In this document: in pieces, positions 7,640-15,676 of the stretch
Layout: each line of letters starts with the position of its first letter
How positions within the stretch are numbered: position 1 is the first letter of the stretch
From: Tumebacillus sp. BK434
GTDB lineage: Bacteria; Bacillota; Bacilli; Tumebacillales; Tumebacillaceae
Assembly: GCF_004340785.1 (NCBI RefSeq)
Contig: NZ_SLXS01000006.1
Coordinates: 1 to 64,000, forward strand
DNA: 64,000 nucleotides
Direction: 5' to 3'
The notes under the pieces: generated by a model
What the model saw: only the letters and a program-made list of their open reading frames with translations
The model's database searches: none
What the model was told of the DNA's origin: nothing
Position numbers and translations under genes: made by a program

Positions 7640-7779
7640 ACTGAGCCCTGATGCGGTCTCCTCTCCGTCAATTACCTCTACTAACCGCCACAGTCGAAAT
7701 AGAGGATTTAAGGCGAGTCTGGCAAGGATACCTCCAATCTAGCACTCTCTCAGACGTTATTTCGCCGTATTTGGTTATC

Positions 7780-7809
7780 TTGACCAGCTCAAAATCTAGT
7801 GGGTATAAT
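7780..7809 (+). promoter_or_regulatory. Sigma-A promoter of nrdR-nrdJ
   Basis: TTGACC (7780-7785) and a perfect TATAAT (7804-7809) are separated by 18 bp. The predicted transcription start near 7816 puts the NrdR box just downstream of it. Confidence 0.8.
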
Positions 7810-7829
7810 CACCTTTGTTGTCTACCGAG

Positions 7830-7845
7830 ACACTATATATAGTGT
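7830..7845. promoter_or_regulatory. NrdR box (operator)
   Basis: The 16-bp perfect palindrome ACACTATATATAGTGT matches the NrdR-box consensus. It lies about 14 bp after the predicted start of transcription and 30 bp before the nrdR start codon. I see no clear second box at the usual spacing. Confidence 0.88.
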
Positions 7846-7875
7846 TTGCTTAGGAGAAGGGAGTTGTCGGGCACC

Positions 7876-8334
7876 ATGAATTGCCCCTACTGTTCGCATG
7901 ACAGCACAAGGGTGATCGAATCCCGCTCGACAGACGAAGCGGTACGACGCCGCCGGGAATGCGACAATCCTGAGTGCCAGCGCCGCTTTACTACATACGA
8001 GAAAGTAGAGATGGCGCCGCTTTTGGTAGTAAAAAAAGATGGCAAGCGGGAGGAATTCTCCCGGGAGAAGCTCTTGCGGGGCATCATTCGCGCCTGCGAG
8101 AAGCGTCCGATTGCCGTCGAAGAGATGGACAGTCTGGTCGATGCGGTCGAGCGCGAAGTGCGCCGGGAATTTGAAAAAGAAGTCCCGGCCGATCGAATCG
8201 GCGAAAAAGCGATGGACAAGCTCCGCACGATCGACGGGGTCGCCTATGTGCGATTCGCCAGCGTATATCGTCAATTCAAAGACGTAGAAACTTTTGCACA
8301 AGAAGTGCTGGGGCTCTTAAACCATAAATCATAG
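7876..8334 (+). CDS. nrdR: Transcriptional repressor NrdR
   Basis: This 152-residue protein has an N-terminal zinc ribbon with Cys3, Cys6, Cys29 and Cys34 (MNCPYCSHDSTRV), then an ATP-cone domain (about 46-136, KDGKREEFSREKLLRGI). NrdR senses the nucleotide state through the ATP-cone and represses ribonucleotide reductase genes by binding NrdR boxes. ATG 7876 matches the family N-terminus, with GGAGAAGGGAG upstream. Its own promoter carries a perfect NrdR box, so autoregulation and control of the downstream nrdJ, which starts 19 bp after the nrdR stop, are likely. Confidence 0.96.
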   Translation: MNCPYCSHDSTRVIESRSTDEAVRRRRECDNPECQRRFTTYEKVEMAPLLVVKKDGKREEFSREKLLRGIIRACEKRPIAVEEMDSLVDAVEREVRREFEKEVPADRIGEKAMDKLRTIDGVAYVRFASVYRQFKDVETFAQEVLGLLNHKS

Positions 8335-8353
8335 AAATCGAGGGGATACGGTG

Positions 8354-11300
8354 ATGACAGCAGAGATTCAAGGCAGCATACTTCCGTTTAACGAAGAGGA
8401 CTACTTGGCGCCCACCGGGGAGCGTATCGTGTCGGACCGCTATTTGCTGAAAGACACCAAGAAAGAAACGCTTTCCGTCGGCTCGCTGGTAGTTGCGGTC
8501 ATCGACAAGAAGCGCGCGTTCCATGAACTGGCGCGCGTGATCGAAGTCGATGCGGCCGGCAAAGAGGTCAAAGTGGAACTGCGCGACGGCTTCCAGTTGG
8601 AGCTGCCGGTCGATCAGATCGACGTGCTGCAGGAGACGGTGCCGCGCCAGATGTGGCAGCGCATCGCCCGCGGGGCGTCGGTGGTGACGAACGATCCCAA
8701 GCGTTGGGAAGAGCGTTTCTACAACCTGCAAGCCGGTTGGAAGTATGTGCCGGGCGGCCGCATCAACGCGTCGCTGGGTACGGGGGTGCAGACCACCTCG
8801 TACAACTGCTTTGTCATCCCGAACGTCGGGGCAACCCCGCGCGACTATGCGAACTCGTTCGGCCAGACGCTGGAGATTCAAGCGCGCTCCGGCGGCGTCG
8901 GCATGAACCTGTCGCAAGTGCCGCCGCAAGGGTCGCTGACGCCGGTCCGCGACGTGCGCAAAGCGGATCTGCAGCTGGTGCTGGACGTTTGGCATGCCGA
9001 TCTGCTCGACTTTTTGAAGGAAGGCTATCAGAACTCGACCAAGGTCGTCCGCGTTTCCCGCGAGTTTTTGCGTGCCGTGGAAGAGGATGCGGAGTGGACG
9101 TTCGTCTTCCCGGACACGAGCGTCGAGAACTATGACGAGCTCTGGAACGGCAACCTGACCGAATGGCAGGAAAACGGCTACCCGGTGCAGATCGGCGAAA
9201 CGGTGCAGGCCGAATACCTGTACGAGCAGATCTTGGAAAGCGGTGTCATGGTCGTGCAGGACGTGATCGGCATGACGCTGGTGCCGGGCGACCGCCGCGG
9301 CACGATCGCAGGCACCTTGGCCGACATGTGGGAAGCGCTGGAGCGCGGCAAGCGCGTCTCGGTCATCCTGTCTTCCTTGCGCCCGCGCTACAGCTATGTG
9401 CGCGGCGTCAATGGCCGTTCTTCCGGGGCGTACTCCTGGGGCAACCTGTTTGACAAAGGGAACTACGTGTTTGCGAACGGCTTTGGCCCGGTCGGCGTCG
9501 GCGAGATCATGAGCGTCGGCTGCCAGCTGACCCTGCAGGGCGGTTCCCGCCGCGGTGCGCTGATGCTGATCCTGAACGACCGCCACGCGGACATCAAGAA
9601 GTTCATCACCTGCAAGCAGGTCGACGGCGTGATCACCGGAGCGAACTTGTCGGTCGGCGTTTCGGAAGAGTTCATGGCGGCGAAGGCGAGCGGCAGCACG
9701 TGGCAGATCGGGTACCCGCATCTGGAGGAGATGTCCGGCTTCGACGGCGACTTCCACAAGTGGGAAGCGAATGGCCGCGAACTGAACGTAAGCGAAGAGA
9801 TGAAAGCGGAAGACCTGTGGGATGAAATGATGGAATCGGCGTGGAAGTCGGCTGAGCCGGGCGTCGTGTTCCTGGGCCGCTACAATGCGATGTCCAACTC
9901 CAACTACTTCAACCCGATCATCGCGACCAACCCGTGCGGCGAGCAAGGCTTGCCGGCATACGGCATCTGCAACCTCGGCGCGGTGGTGCTCTCCCGATTT
10001 GCAGCGGGCTTCAAAGGGGCTTCCGCACCGGTGGCGTTCGGGAACCCGTTGCTGGAAGCGCAGATTCGCGACGAGCTGAAGAAGCAGTTTGCGGACGAAC
10101 AGGCTGAATTTTTGCTGCATCACATCAAGTGGGAAGAGCTGGAGACGGCGATCCGCACCGGTCTGCGCTTCCAGGATGCGGTGATCGATGCGACCTACTA
10201 TCCGTTTGAAGAGAACCGCGAGAACCAACTGGCTGAGCGCCGCGTGGGCCTGGGCATCATGGGTCTGCATGACCTGATGATCTTCAGCGGCATCACGTAT
10301 GGTTCGGACGAGTCGACCCGCTTCATCGAGGTGCTGCTCGGCATGATCGCAGAGTGGACGTATCTGGAGTCGGTGGAACTGGCGAAGGAGAACGGTCCGT
10401 TCCCGATGTTTGATGCCGATCTGTACCTGCAATCCGGTTACATGCAGCAACTGGCGAAAGAGAAGCCGCATGTGACCGATGCGATCCGCAAATACGGCGT
10501 GCGCAACGTCACGACGATGACGATCGCCCCGACCGGGACGACCGGCACGATGGTCGGCTGCTCGACCGGCTGTGAGCCGTACTACGCGTGGTCGTACTAC
10601 CGCAACTCGCGCCTCGGCATGTTTGAAGAGAACGCGAAGATTGTGGATGATTTCTACGGTGCGTTCCCGGGCGTGGAACAGCTGCCGGAGTACTTTGTGA
10701 CGGCGATGGATCTGTCGCCGGTCGACCACGTTCGCGTGCAGGCGGCGCTGCAGAAGTGGATCGATTCGTCGATCTCCAAGACTTGCAACGCGCCGAACTC
10801 CTACACGGTGGAAGACACGAAGAAGCTGTACGACCTCGCCTACGAGCTCGGCTGCAAAGGCGTGACCATCTACCGCGACGGTTCCCGCTCGGAACAGGTG
10901 CTGTCGCTGAAAGAGGAAAAGGCGGACGAGCAGGAACAAGCGGGGGAAGAGCAGAACGTGCTGTCGCCGGAAGAGATCCTCGCGCTGACCAACCAGACCT
11001 ACAAGCGCCAGCCGCGTCCGGACGTGCTGTACGGTGCGACGTATAAGAAAGACACGCCGCTCGGCTCGGCGTACATCACGATCAACGACGACCCGGAACT
11101 CGGCCTCGCGCGCGAAGTGTTCGTGAACATCGGCAAGGCCGGCTCCGACGTCTACGCGTCCAATGTGGCGCTGGGCCGCGCGATCACCTTGTATCTGCTC
11201 GACTCCCAAAACCCGAACAAAGAAGCCGAACTCGTCAAAACGTTCTCCGGCATTGGCGGTTCCTCTTCGGTCGGCTTTGGCGAGCGCCGCATTACGTCTG

Positions 11301-11542
11301 TCCCGGATGCGATCGCCAAATCGCTGATCGAGCACTCCGAGACCTTCCCGCTGCGCCATCTCGATGAGCTGCTGGCCGGGAAAGAAGTAGCATGCGGGCA
11401 TGATCACCATGCGAACGGCAATGGCAAGTCGCTGCGCGAATACAACGTGGGCAAAGACTACTGCCCGCAATGCCACCAGCATACGTTGGTGCGTCAGGGT
11501 GGCTGTTCTGAGTGTGAGGCATGCGGGTTTAGCAAGTGTTAG
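8354..11542 (+). CDS. nrdJ: Adenosylcobalamin-dependent (class II) ribonucleotide reductase
   Basis: This 1062-residue enzyme reduces ribonucleotides to deoxyribonucleotides with a thiyl radical generated from adenosylcobalamin, without oxygen. Visible features are the first redox cysteine in TTSYNCFVIPN (Cys152), the finger-loop NPCGEQGLPAYGICNLG with Cys528, and TIAPTGTTGTMVGCSTGCEP. A C-terminal cysteine-rich tail (CPQCHQHTL to CSECEACGFSKC) is typical of the B12-dependent group and shuttles electrons or binds zinc. ATG 8354 is preferred over GTG 8351 (GAGGGG at 8340-8345). It follows nrdR in one operon, and a PduO-type enzyme making its cofactor is encoded upstream. No class I nrdAB or class III nrdD is in the window. 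Confidence 0.96.
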   Translation: MTAEIQGSILPFNEEDYLAPTGERIVSDRYLLKDTKKETLSVGSLVVAVIDKKRAFHELARVIEVDAAGKEVKVELRDGFQLELPVDQIDVLQETVPRQMWQRIARGASVVTNDPKRWEERFYNLQAGWKYVPGGRINASLGTGVQTTSYNCFVIPNVGATPRDYANSFGQTLEIQARSGGVGMNLSQVPPQGSLTPVRDVRKADLQLVLDVWHADLLDFLKEGYQNSTKVVRVSREFLRAVEEDAEWTFVFPDTSVENYDELWNGNLTEWQENGYPVQIGETVQAEYLYEQILESGVMVVQDVIGMTLVPGDRRGTIAGTLADMWEALERGKRVSVILSSLRPRYSYVRGVNGRSSGAYSWGNLFDKGNYVFANGFGPVGVGEIMSVGCQLTLQGGSRRGALMLILNDRHADIKKFITCKQVDGVITGANLSVGVSEEFMAAKASGSTWQIGYPHLEEMSGFDGDFHKWEANGRELNVSEEMKAEDLWDEMMESAWKSAEPGVVFLGRYNAMSNSNYFNPIIATNPCGEQGLPAYGICNLGAVVLSRFAAGFKGASAPVAFGNPLLEAQIRDELKKQFADEQAEFLLHHIKWEELETAIRTGLRFQDAVIDATYYPFEENRENQLAERRVGLGIMGLHDLMIFSGITYGSDESTRFIEVLLGMIAEWTYLESVELAKENGPFPMFDADLYLQSGYMQQLAKEKPHVTDAIRKYGVRNVTTMTIAPTGTTGTMVGCSTGCEPYYAWSYYRNSRLGMFEENAKIVDDFYGAFPGVEQLPEYFVTAMDLSPVDHVRVQAALQKWIDSSISKTCNAPNSYTVEDTKKLYDLAYELGCKGVTIYRDGSRSEQVLSLKEEKADEQEQAGEEQNVLSPEEILALTNQTYKRQPRPDVLYGATYKKDTPLGSAYITINDDPELGLAREVFVNIGKAGSDVYASNVALGRAITLYLLDSQNPNKEAELVKTFSGIGGSSSVGFGERRITSVPDAIAKSLIEHSETFPLRHLDELLAGKEVACGHDHHANGNGKSLREYNVGKDYCPQCHQHTLVRQGGCSECEACGFSKC

Positions 11543-11574
11543 GCTTTCGAAAATAGGTTGCAGGAATAGGGTTT

Positions 11575-11608
11575 AGGGCATATGCACATGCATATGCCCT
11601 TTTTATTT
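11575..11608 (+). terminator. Terminator of nrdR-nrdJ
   Basis: AGGGCATATGC and GCATATGCCCT form a perfect 11-bp stem around ACAT, followed by TTTTTATTTT. Confidence 0.93.
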
Positions 11609-11706
11609 TGTAGTAGGGTGGATACAATCGAAGATGTCTCGTAGATCCGAGTTGTTGAAATAGACTTGCATTGGGTATGATTTACAAAGGAAGGATGTGC
11701 AGAACG

Positions 11707-12414
11707 ATGGATCTCGAAATGGTGATGCAGGAATTGGAGTCGCTCGGCAAGGAACGTATCAAGAAGACGTATCTAAACAATGGTGCACACGAGCCGCTTT
11801 TTGGCGTGGCGACAGGCGAAATGAAGCCACTTGCAAAGAAAATCAAGAAAAATCAACCTTTAGCCGAACAGCTTTACGCCACCGGGAACTACGATGCCAT
11901 GTATTTTGCTGGTATCATTGTGGACCCAATGGCAATGACGGAGGCAGATTTTGAGCGCTGGATGGATGCGGCGTATTTTTATATGTTGTCCGATTTTGTG
12001 GTTGCCGTAACTTTGGCAGAAACCGATATGGCGCAAGCTGTTGCCGATAAATGGATCGCAAGCGGTGAAGAACTTAGAATGTCCGCGGGCTGGAGCTGTT
12101 ACTGCTGGCTGTTGGGGAATCGCCCGGATGGTGAATTTACCCTCAGTAAGTTGGCCCGTATGCTTGAGCAGGTGGAAAAAACGATTCACGATTCTCCTGA
12201 TCGAACGAAGTCGGCGATGAATACTTTCATCTACACCGTCGGGATTTCATATGTACCGCTCCATGAGCAGGCAGTTGAAACCGCAAAGGCAGTAGGCCAA
12301 GTCGAAGTCAGGCGGGGCAAGAAAAAAAGCAGTCTCGCGCTCGCTTCTGAAAAAATTCAAAAGGATGTAGATCGCGGGCAGCTTGGTTTCAAACGCAAAC
12401 ATGTAAGGTGTTAG
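11707..12414 (+). CDS. DNA alkylation repair protein (AlkD-like)
   Basis: This 235-residue, mostly helical protein matches the AlkD-like HEAT-repeat glycosylase fold. Recognisable segments are the N-terminal LESLGKERIKKTYLNNGAHE, FGVATGEMKPLAKKIKKN and the C-terminal YVPLHEQAVETAKAVGQVEV. The family removes bulky or cationic alkylated bases without flipping them; substrate preference differs among subfamilies. ATG 11707 is favoured because an AAAGGAAGG ribosome-binding site ends at 11694. It is a single gene between two terminators and is AT-richer than the neighbouring nrdJ, which could indicate separate acquisition. Confidence 0.8.
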   Translation: MDLEMVMQELESLGKERIKKTYLNNGAHEPLFGVATGEMKPLAKKIKKNQPLAEQLYATGNYDAMYFAGIIVDPMAMTEADFERWMDAAYFYMLSDFVVAVTLAETDMAQAVADKWIASGEELRMSAGWSCYCWLLGNRPDGEFTLSKLARMLEQVEKTIHDSPDRTKSAMNTFIYTVGISYVPLHEQAVETAKAVGQVEVRRGKKKSSLALASEKIQKDVDRGQLGFKRKHVRC

Positions 12415-12465
12415 CTCGTTTGTAGTGGAGTCAGTAAGAACCTTAACGAAAGGTTGTTCGTGCAA

Positions 12466-12503
12466 AAGAGAGGCCGGGCAGATGACGCTCGGCCTCTTGT
12501 TAT
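12466..12503 (+). terminator. Terminator after the AlkD-like gene
   Basis: GAGGCCG and CGGCCTC form the stem core with flanking A/T pairs, followed by TTGTTATT. Confidence 0.75.
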
Positions 12504-12530
12504 TGACAAATACAAACATGATCATATAAT
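12503..12530 (+). promoter_or_regulatory. Consensus sigma-A promoter
   Basis: TTGACA (12503-12508) and TATAAT (12525-12530) are both perfect, with a 16-bp spacer. It drives the HTH/GIY-YIG gene. Confidence 0.82.
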
Positions 12531-12566
12531 GTCTATATAAAACCAAACGAATTTGAGGTGCGTCTA

Positions 12567-13376
12567 TTGGAGTCTGTTTCGGATTTGTTTTGGGAGGCCT
12601 CGGTGGAAGAGATGAAGCGGGGGTACAGGCACCGGGCGGCAGACAGCGAATACGTGTGCCTGATCTGCGGGGAGACGTTTGAGGAAGGCTTGATCTACCC
12701 GTCTGACGGGCGGCTGTACGAAGCGGGCAAATACGCCGGGGTGCATGTGGAGCGGGAGCATGGGTCGGTGTTTGAATTTCTGCTGGGACTTGGCAAGAAA
12801 CTGACCGGCCTCACCGACTTGCAACGCAAGCTCCTGCACTATTTCTACTATGGCTACACCGACAGCGAGATTGTGGACGCGATGGATGGCGGGAGCACGT
12901 CGACGATTCGCAATCACCGCTTCTCGCTGCGGGAGAAAGAAAAACAGGCCAAAGTCTTTCTGGCCATCATGGCCGCGATTGACGGCAAATCGCAAAAAGA
13001 GAGGAAGGCGGAGCTGATGTCTCGGGAACGTCGCGCGAAATTGAAACAGGAATATTTGAACACACCGAAAAAGATGGGGATCTTCCAGATTCGCAATCTG
13101 GTCAACGGGAAAATTTTTCTCGGCAGCTCGCCGAACTTGCCCGGCAAGGAGAACTCGGTGCTGTTCCAGTTGCGCATGGGCAGCCATTACAACAAAGCCC
13201 TGCAGCAGGAATACCAAGAGTTTGGCGCGGACAATTTTGTCTTCGAAACGGTGGCTGAGATCAAACACCGCGAGGAGGCGACGCAGGAAGAGTATAAGCA
13301 GGAACTTGAAGACTTGCTGGAACTGTGGATGGAAGAACTCCAGCCGTACGGGGATCGCGGGTATCATAAAAAGTAA
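12567..13376 (+). CDS. Zinc-finger/HTH protein with C-terminal GIY-YIG-like nuclease domain
   Basis: This 269-residue protein has a C2H2-like knuckle near the N-terminus (CLICGETFEEG then HVEREH), a LuxR-like helix-turn-helix (LTDLQRKLLHYFYYGYTDSEIVDAM, about 85-110) and a linker rich in Lys and Glu. The C-terminal segment GIFQIRNLVNGKIFLGSSPN resembles the GIY-YIG fold, with FELQMGSH-type continuation and a C-terminal LEELWMEELQPYG helix. Related Bacillales proteins carry this HTH plus GIY-YIG arrangement, and their role is unknown. TTG 12567 is preferred over GTG 12558 because GAGGTG (12555-12560) precedes it suitably. It is a single gene with a consensus promoter. Confidence 0.68.
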   Translation: MESVSDLFWEASVEEMKRGYRHRAADSEYVCLICGETFEEGLIYPSDGRLYEAGKYAGVHVEREHGSVFEFLLGLGKKLTGLTDLQRKLLHYFYYGYTDSEIVDAMDGGSTSTIRNHRFSLREKEKQAKVFLAIMAAIDGKSQKERKAELMSRERRAKLKQEYLNTPKKMGIFQIRNLVNGKIFLGSSPNLPGKENSVLFQLRMGSHYNKALQQEYQEFGADNFVFETVAEIKHREEATQEEYKQELEDLLELWMEELQPYGDRGYHKK

Positions 13377-13386
13377 AATCCTTACA

Positions 13387-13424
13387 AAAAGACAGGTATT
13401 CCATGCTGAATACCTGTCTTTAAT
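13387..13424 (+). terminator. Terminator after the HTH/GIY-YIG gene
   Basis: AAAGACAGGTATTC pairs with GAATACCTGTCTTT around CATGCT. Confidence 0.88.
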
Positions 13425-13494
13425 GATGTGAATATGCGATGTTGTGAAGGGCAAGCTACGTGTAGTTGGGCATGGTATTGGAGGTACATACAGG

Positions 13495-14466
13495 ATGGCA
13501 CATACTCATGTAAAACTCACTTCGGCTGAAATTTCGCTCTTATGGGGCAGTTACATAAGCGACAGCATGACCAGGCAGATGTTTGATTATTTTCTGGGGA
13601 ATGTGGAAGACCCGGATGTGCAACAGCTTCTGCAACAGGCGCACACCCATTGTGAGGAAGATATGTGCGCGGTGGCAGCCCTTTTTCGCGAGGAAGGGAT
13701 TCCGGAGCCGTTGGGGTTTACCGCAGCGGATGCACGCCGGGATGCGCCGCGGCTGTATTCGGATGTCACGCTGCTGTTCTTTTTGAAAAACAGGACGATG
13801 ATCGTGCAGACGCTCAACGCGATGTCCGCCTCGCTGTCAGCCAGGGAAGATGTTCGGGAGTTCTTTTCGGAGCGGCTGCTGCGGTTCAATGAGATGAACA
13901 ACCGGCAGATTTCGATGATGCTGGAAAAAGGTGTCTATACGCGCCCGCCGTTCGTCACGTTGCCGGAAAAGGTGGACATGGTGAAGGATGACAGCTTCTT
14001 GAGCGGCATCTGGGACAAGCGCCCGCTGCTCGCTCAGGAGGCTGCGAATCTGTTTTTGAATCAGGAGATCAATGCGCTGGGCGCAACGGTGCTGAAAGGG
14101 TATCTCCAGACCGCACAGGACAAGGACGTGCGCAAGTATCTGGAGCGCGGGTATGAGCTGGCGATGAAGTTTGCCTCGTTGTTTGCTGATGAACTGCGGC
14201 AGGCAGGAGTGGTCTTTGCGGTCAACCCTTATTTTGAAGTCACCAACTCAAACGTGCCGCCGTTTTCAGACAAGCTGATGCTCGCTCATGTGGACGCGCT
14301 GAACACGGCCGGGATCAGCAATTACGGGGTCGGGCTGTCGTCTTCGATGCGGCGGGACTTGGTGTCGATGTACACGAAATGCATCGCTCAGACGCTGGAG
14401 TTCGCTTCGGACGGTGCACAGCTGGTGATCGAAAAAGGCTGGCTGGAGCAGCCGCCGCAAGTGTGA
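13495..14466 (+). CDS. DUF3231 family protein
   Basis: This 323-residue protein looks like the DUF3231 family of Bacillales, made of two repeated helical units: residues about 1-160 with LTSAEISLLWGSYISDSM, and about 165-320 with RPLLAQEAANLFLNQEINALG. The helical, ferritin-like repeats resemble spore-coat-type proteins of the CotF kind, but no function is established. ATG 13495 has GGAGG at 13480-13484, ten bases upstream. It is flanked by terminators on both sides, so it is monocistronic. I see no signal peptide or membrane span. Confidence 0.82.
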   Translation: MAHTHVKLTSAEISLLWGSYISDSMTRQMFDYFLGNVEDPDVQQLLQQAHTHCEEDMCAVAALFREEGIPEPLGFTAADARRDAPRLYSDVTLLFFLKNRTMIVQTLNAMSASLSAREDVREFFSERLLRFNEMNNRQISMMLEKGVYTRPPFVTLPEKVDMVKDDSFLSGIWDKRPLLAQEAANLFLNQEINALGATVLKGYLQTAQDKDVRKYLERGYELAMKFASLFADELRQAGVVFAVNPYFEVTNSNVPPFSDKLMLAHVDALNTAGISNYGVGLSSSMRRDLVSMYTKCIAQTLEFASDGAQLVIEKGWLEQPPQV

Positions 14467-14470
14467 AGCA

Positions 14471-14508
14471 AAAAGGCAATGTACATTATCGTACATTGCC
14501 TTGTTTTT
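14471..14508. terminator. Bidirectional terminator (DUF3231 gene / sdpI)
   Basis: AAGGCAATGTAC and GTACATTGCCTT form a perfect 12-bp stem around ATTATC, followed by GTTTTTT. The left arm overlaps the 3' end region of the convergent sdpI-like gene. Confidence 0.92.
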
Positions 14509-15127
14509 TATGGAAGTAATAGGAGCTGACCAAGATCAGCAGCGAGCTGCCGAGGACGAGGATCAGCAGGAACGGGAACATCCACGCAGCGGGCAGGAAC
14601 AGGCTGAGCAAAAGCAGCGCCCCGGTGATGACAAACACGCGGCCGGCGAAGATATGGGTCTTGCGCCAGACTTCCGGGCTGGACAGGGTCCACGGCGTTT
14701 TGATGCCAAAATAATAGTTCTGCTGGAAGCGCGGCATATAGTTGCCGAGGAGCAGGAACAGCAGGCCGATCAGCCCCGGGACAAAGCGCGCTATGTTGAA
14801 GTCGTAGCCGAGCCAGTTGGAGATCACGACCGCTTGGATGCCGAGGAAGAAGAGCATCAGCAAGTTGTTGACGAGGTACAGGCTCGAAGCGAAACGCGGG
14901 TAGTTGGCGCGTTTGGGGTCGATCTTCGGCATCAGTTGGAGCACGGCATAGACGATGATCATGAGCACCGGAGCCAGCCAGATGCCGGTCAATTTGGAGG
15001 AGTAGTCGTCCGGTTCTCCATTCACTCCCCAGTGCGTGGGAATCTGGTCGGGCAGCTGCGGGTAGACCCAGATGCTTGCTCCGATGGAGATGAGGATGAT
15101 CAGAAACGGAAGAATGTGTTTTTTCAT
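14486..15127 (-). CDS. sdpI: SdpI family membrane protein
   Basis: This 213-residue protein has six predicted membrane segments. The N-terminal DUF1648 unit includes LPDQIPTHWGVNGEPDDY, and the C-terminal SdpI unit includes GNYMPRFQQNYYFGIKTPWTL and VWRKTHIFAGRVF. In B. subtilis SdpI gives immunity to the SdpC killing peptide and also acts as a signal receptor that sequesters SdpR at the membrane. The start is ATG 15127 or the adjacent GTG 15130, with AAAGGA upstream of both. It follows an ArsR-type gene by 14 to 17 bp, which is the sdpRI arrangement. No sdpC-like toxin gene is in the window. Confidence 0.9.
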   Translation of the reverse strand: MKKHILPFLIILISIGASIWVYPQLPDQIPTHWGVNGEPDDYSSKLTGIWLAPVLMIIVYAVLQLMPKIDPKRANYPRFASSLYLVNNLLMLFFLGIQAVVISNWLGYDFNIARFVPGLIGLLFLLLGNYMPRFQQNYYFGIKTPWTLSSPEVWRKTHIFAGRVFVITGALLLLSLFLPAAWMFPFLLILVLGSSLLILVSSYYFHKKQGNVR

Positions 15128-15143
15128 CACGGTATCAGTCCTT

Positions 15144-15413
15144 TCAGTCCTTGTCTGCAGAAAATTGGAGAACCCATTTGAGCAGGTCTTGGAAGACGGT
15201 GGTATTCAAGGAGTAGTAGATATGCTGGCCTTGGCGCTCATCCCAGACGAGGTCGGCCTGTTTGAGCAGGCTGAGGTGGTGGGAGATGCTCGGTTTGGTC
15301 ATCCGAAACTGGTCGGCGATCTCGCCGGCCGTCATGTCCCGCTCTTTGAGCAGATCGAGGATCTTGCGGCGGGTCGGATCGGACAGAGCCTTGAAAGCTT
15401 GGTTTAAAGTCAA
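15144..15413 (-). CDS. sdpR: ArsR-family HTH repressor (SdpR-like)
   Basis: This 89-residue winged-helix protein begins with the conserved FKALSDPTRRKILDLLKE and contains the recognition-helix region AGEIADQFRMTKPSISHHLSLLKQADLV. It has no cysteine metal-sensing motif, unlike true ArsR or SmtB metal sensors, and fits the SdpR autorepressor group. The start is TTG 15413 behind GAAGGGAAG on the minus strand. It forms an operon with sdpI. A perfect 7-6-7 palindrome between its promoter and start codon is the likely operator. Confidence 0.85.
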   Translation of the reverse strand: MTLNQAFKALSDPTRRKILDLLKERDMTAGEIADQFRMTKPSISHHLSLLKQADLVWDERQGQHIYYSLNTTVFQDLLKWVLQFSADKD

Positions 15414-15433
15414 TAGGTTCGCTTCCCTTCGAG

Positions 15434-15453
15434 ATTTAGAAAAGTGTCTAAAT
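15434..15453. promoter_or_regulatory. Probable SdpR operator
   Basis: ATTTAGA (15434-15440) and TCTAAAT (15447-15453) form a perfect inverted repeat with a 6-bp spacer. A further TGTCTAAT follows. It lies 21 to 40 bp upstream of the sdpR start codon and just downstream of its predicted promoter. Confidence 0.6.
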
Positions 15454-15463
15454 GTCTAATTCC

Positions 15464-15492
15464 ATAAAAACATATTTTCTGCAAAGTGTCAA
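15464..15492 (-). promoter_or_regulatory. Promoter of sdpR-sdpI
   Basis: On the minus strand, TTGACA (15492-15487) is followed after 17 bp by TTTTAT (15469-15464). Confidence 0.5.
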
Positions 15493-15676
15493 GGCGGGAA
15501 GTGGCGAGGCGATCGTCGGTACGGGAGCAATTGCAAGGCTGTTCATAGGGAGCGGCCTGATGTGATGCCTATTTTGGGGGGACAGGTACAAGTGCCTTTC
15601 CGAAAAGGCGGGTTGACGCATTAGATAGCAGTGTGAAGTGATACACAAACATTTTTGATTGAAGGAGTGTTGTGAA

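Noticed and set aside
7540-7829. Cobalamin riboswitch upstream of nrdR-nrdJ
   Set aside because: I found no GCCACTG-type B12 box or the expected pseudoknot elements. The region is better explained by a promoter, an NrdR box and Spo0A-like boxes.
8276-11482. Very long open frame on the strand opposite nrdJ
   Set aside because: Its protein is rich in Arg, His and Val with no domain pattern. It arises from codon bias of nrdJ in GC-rich DNA; nrdJ itself is unmistakable.
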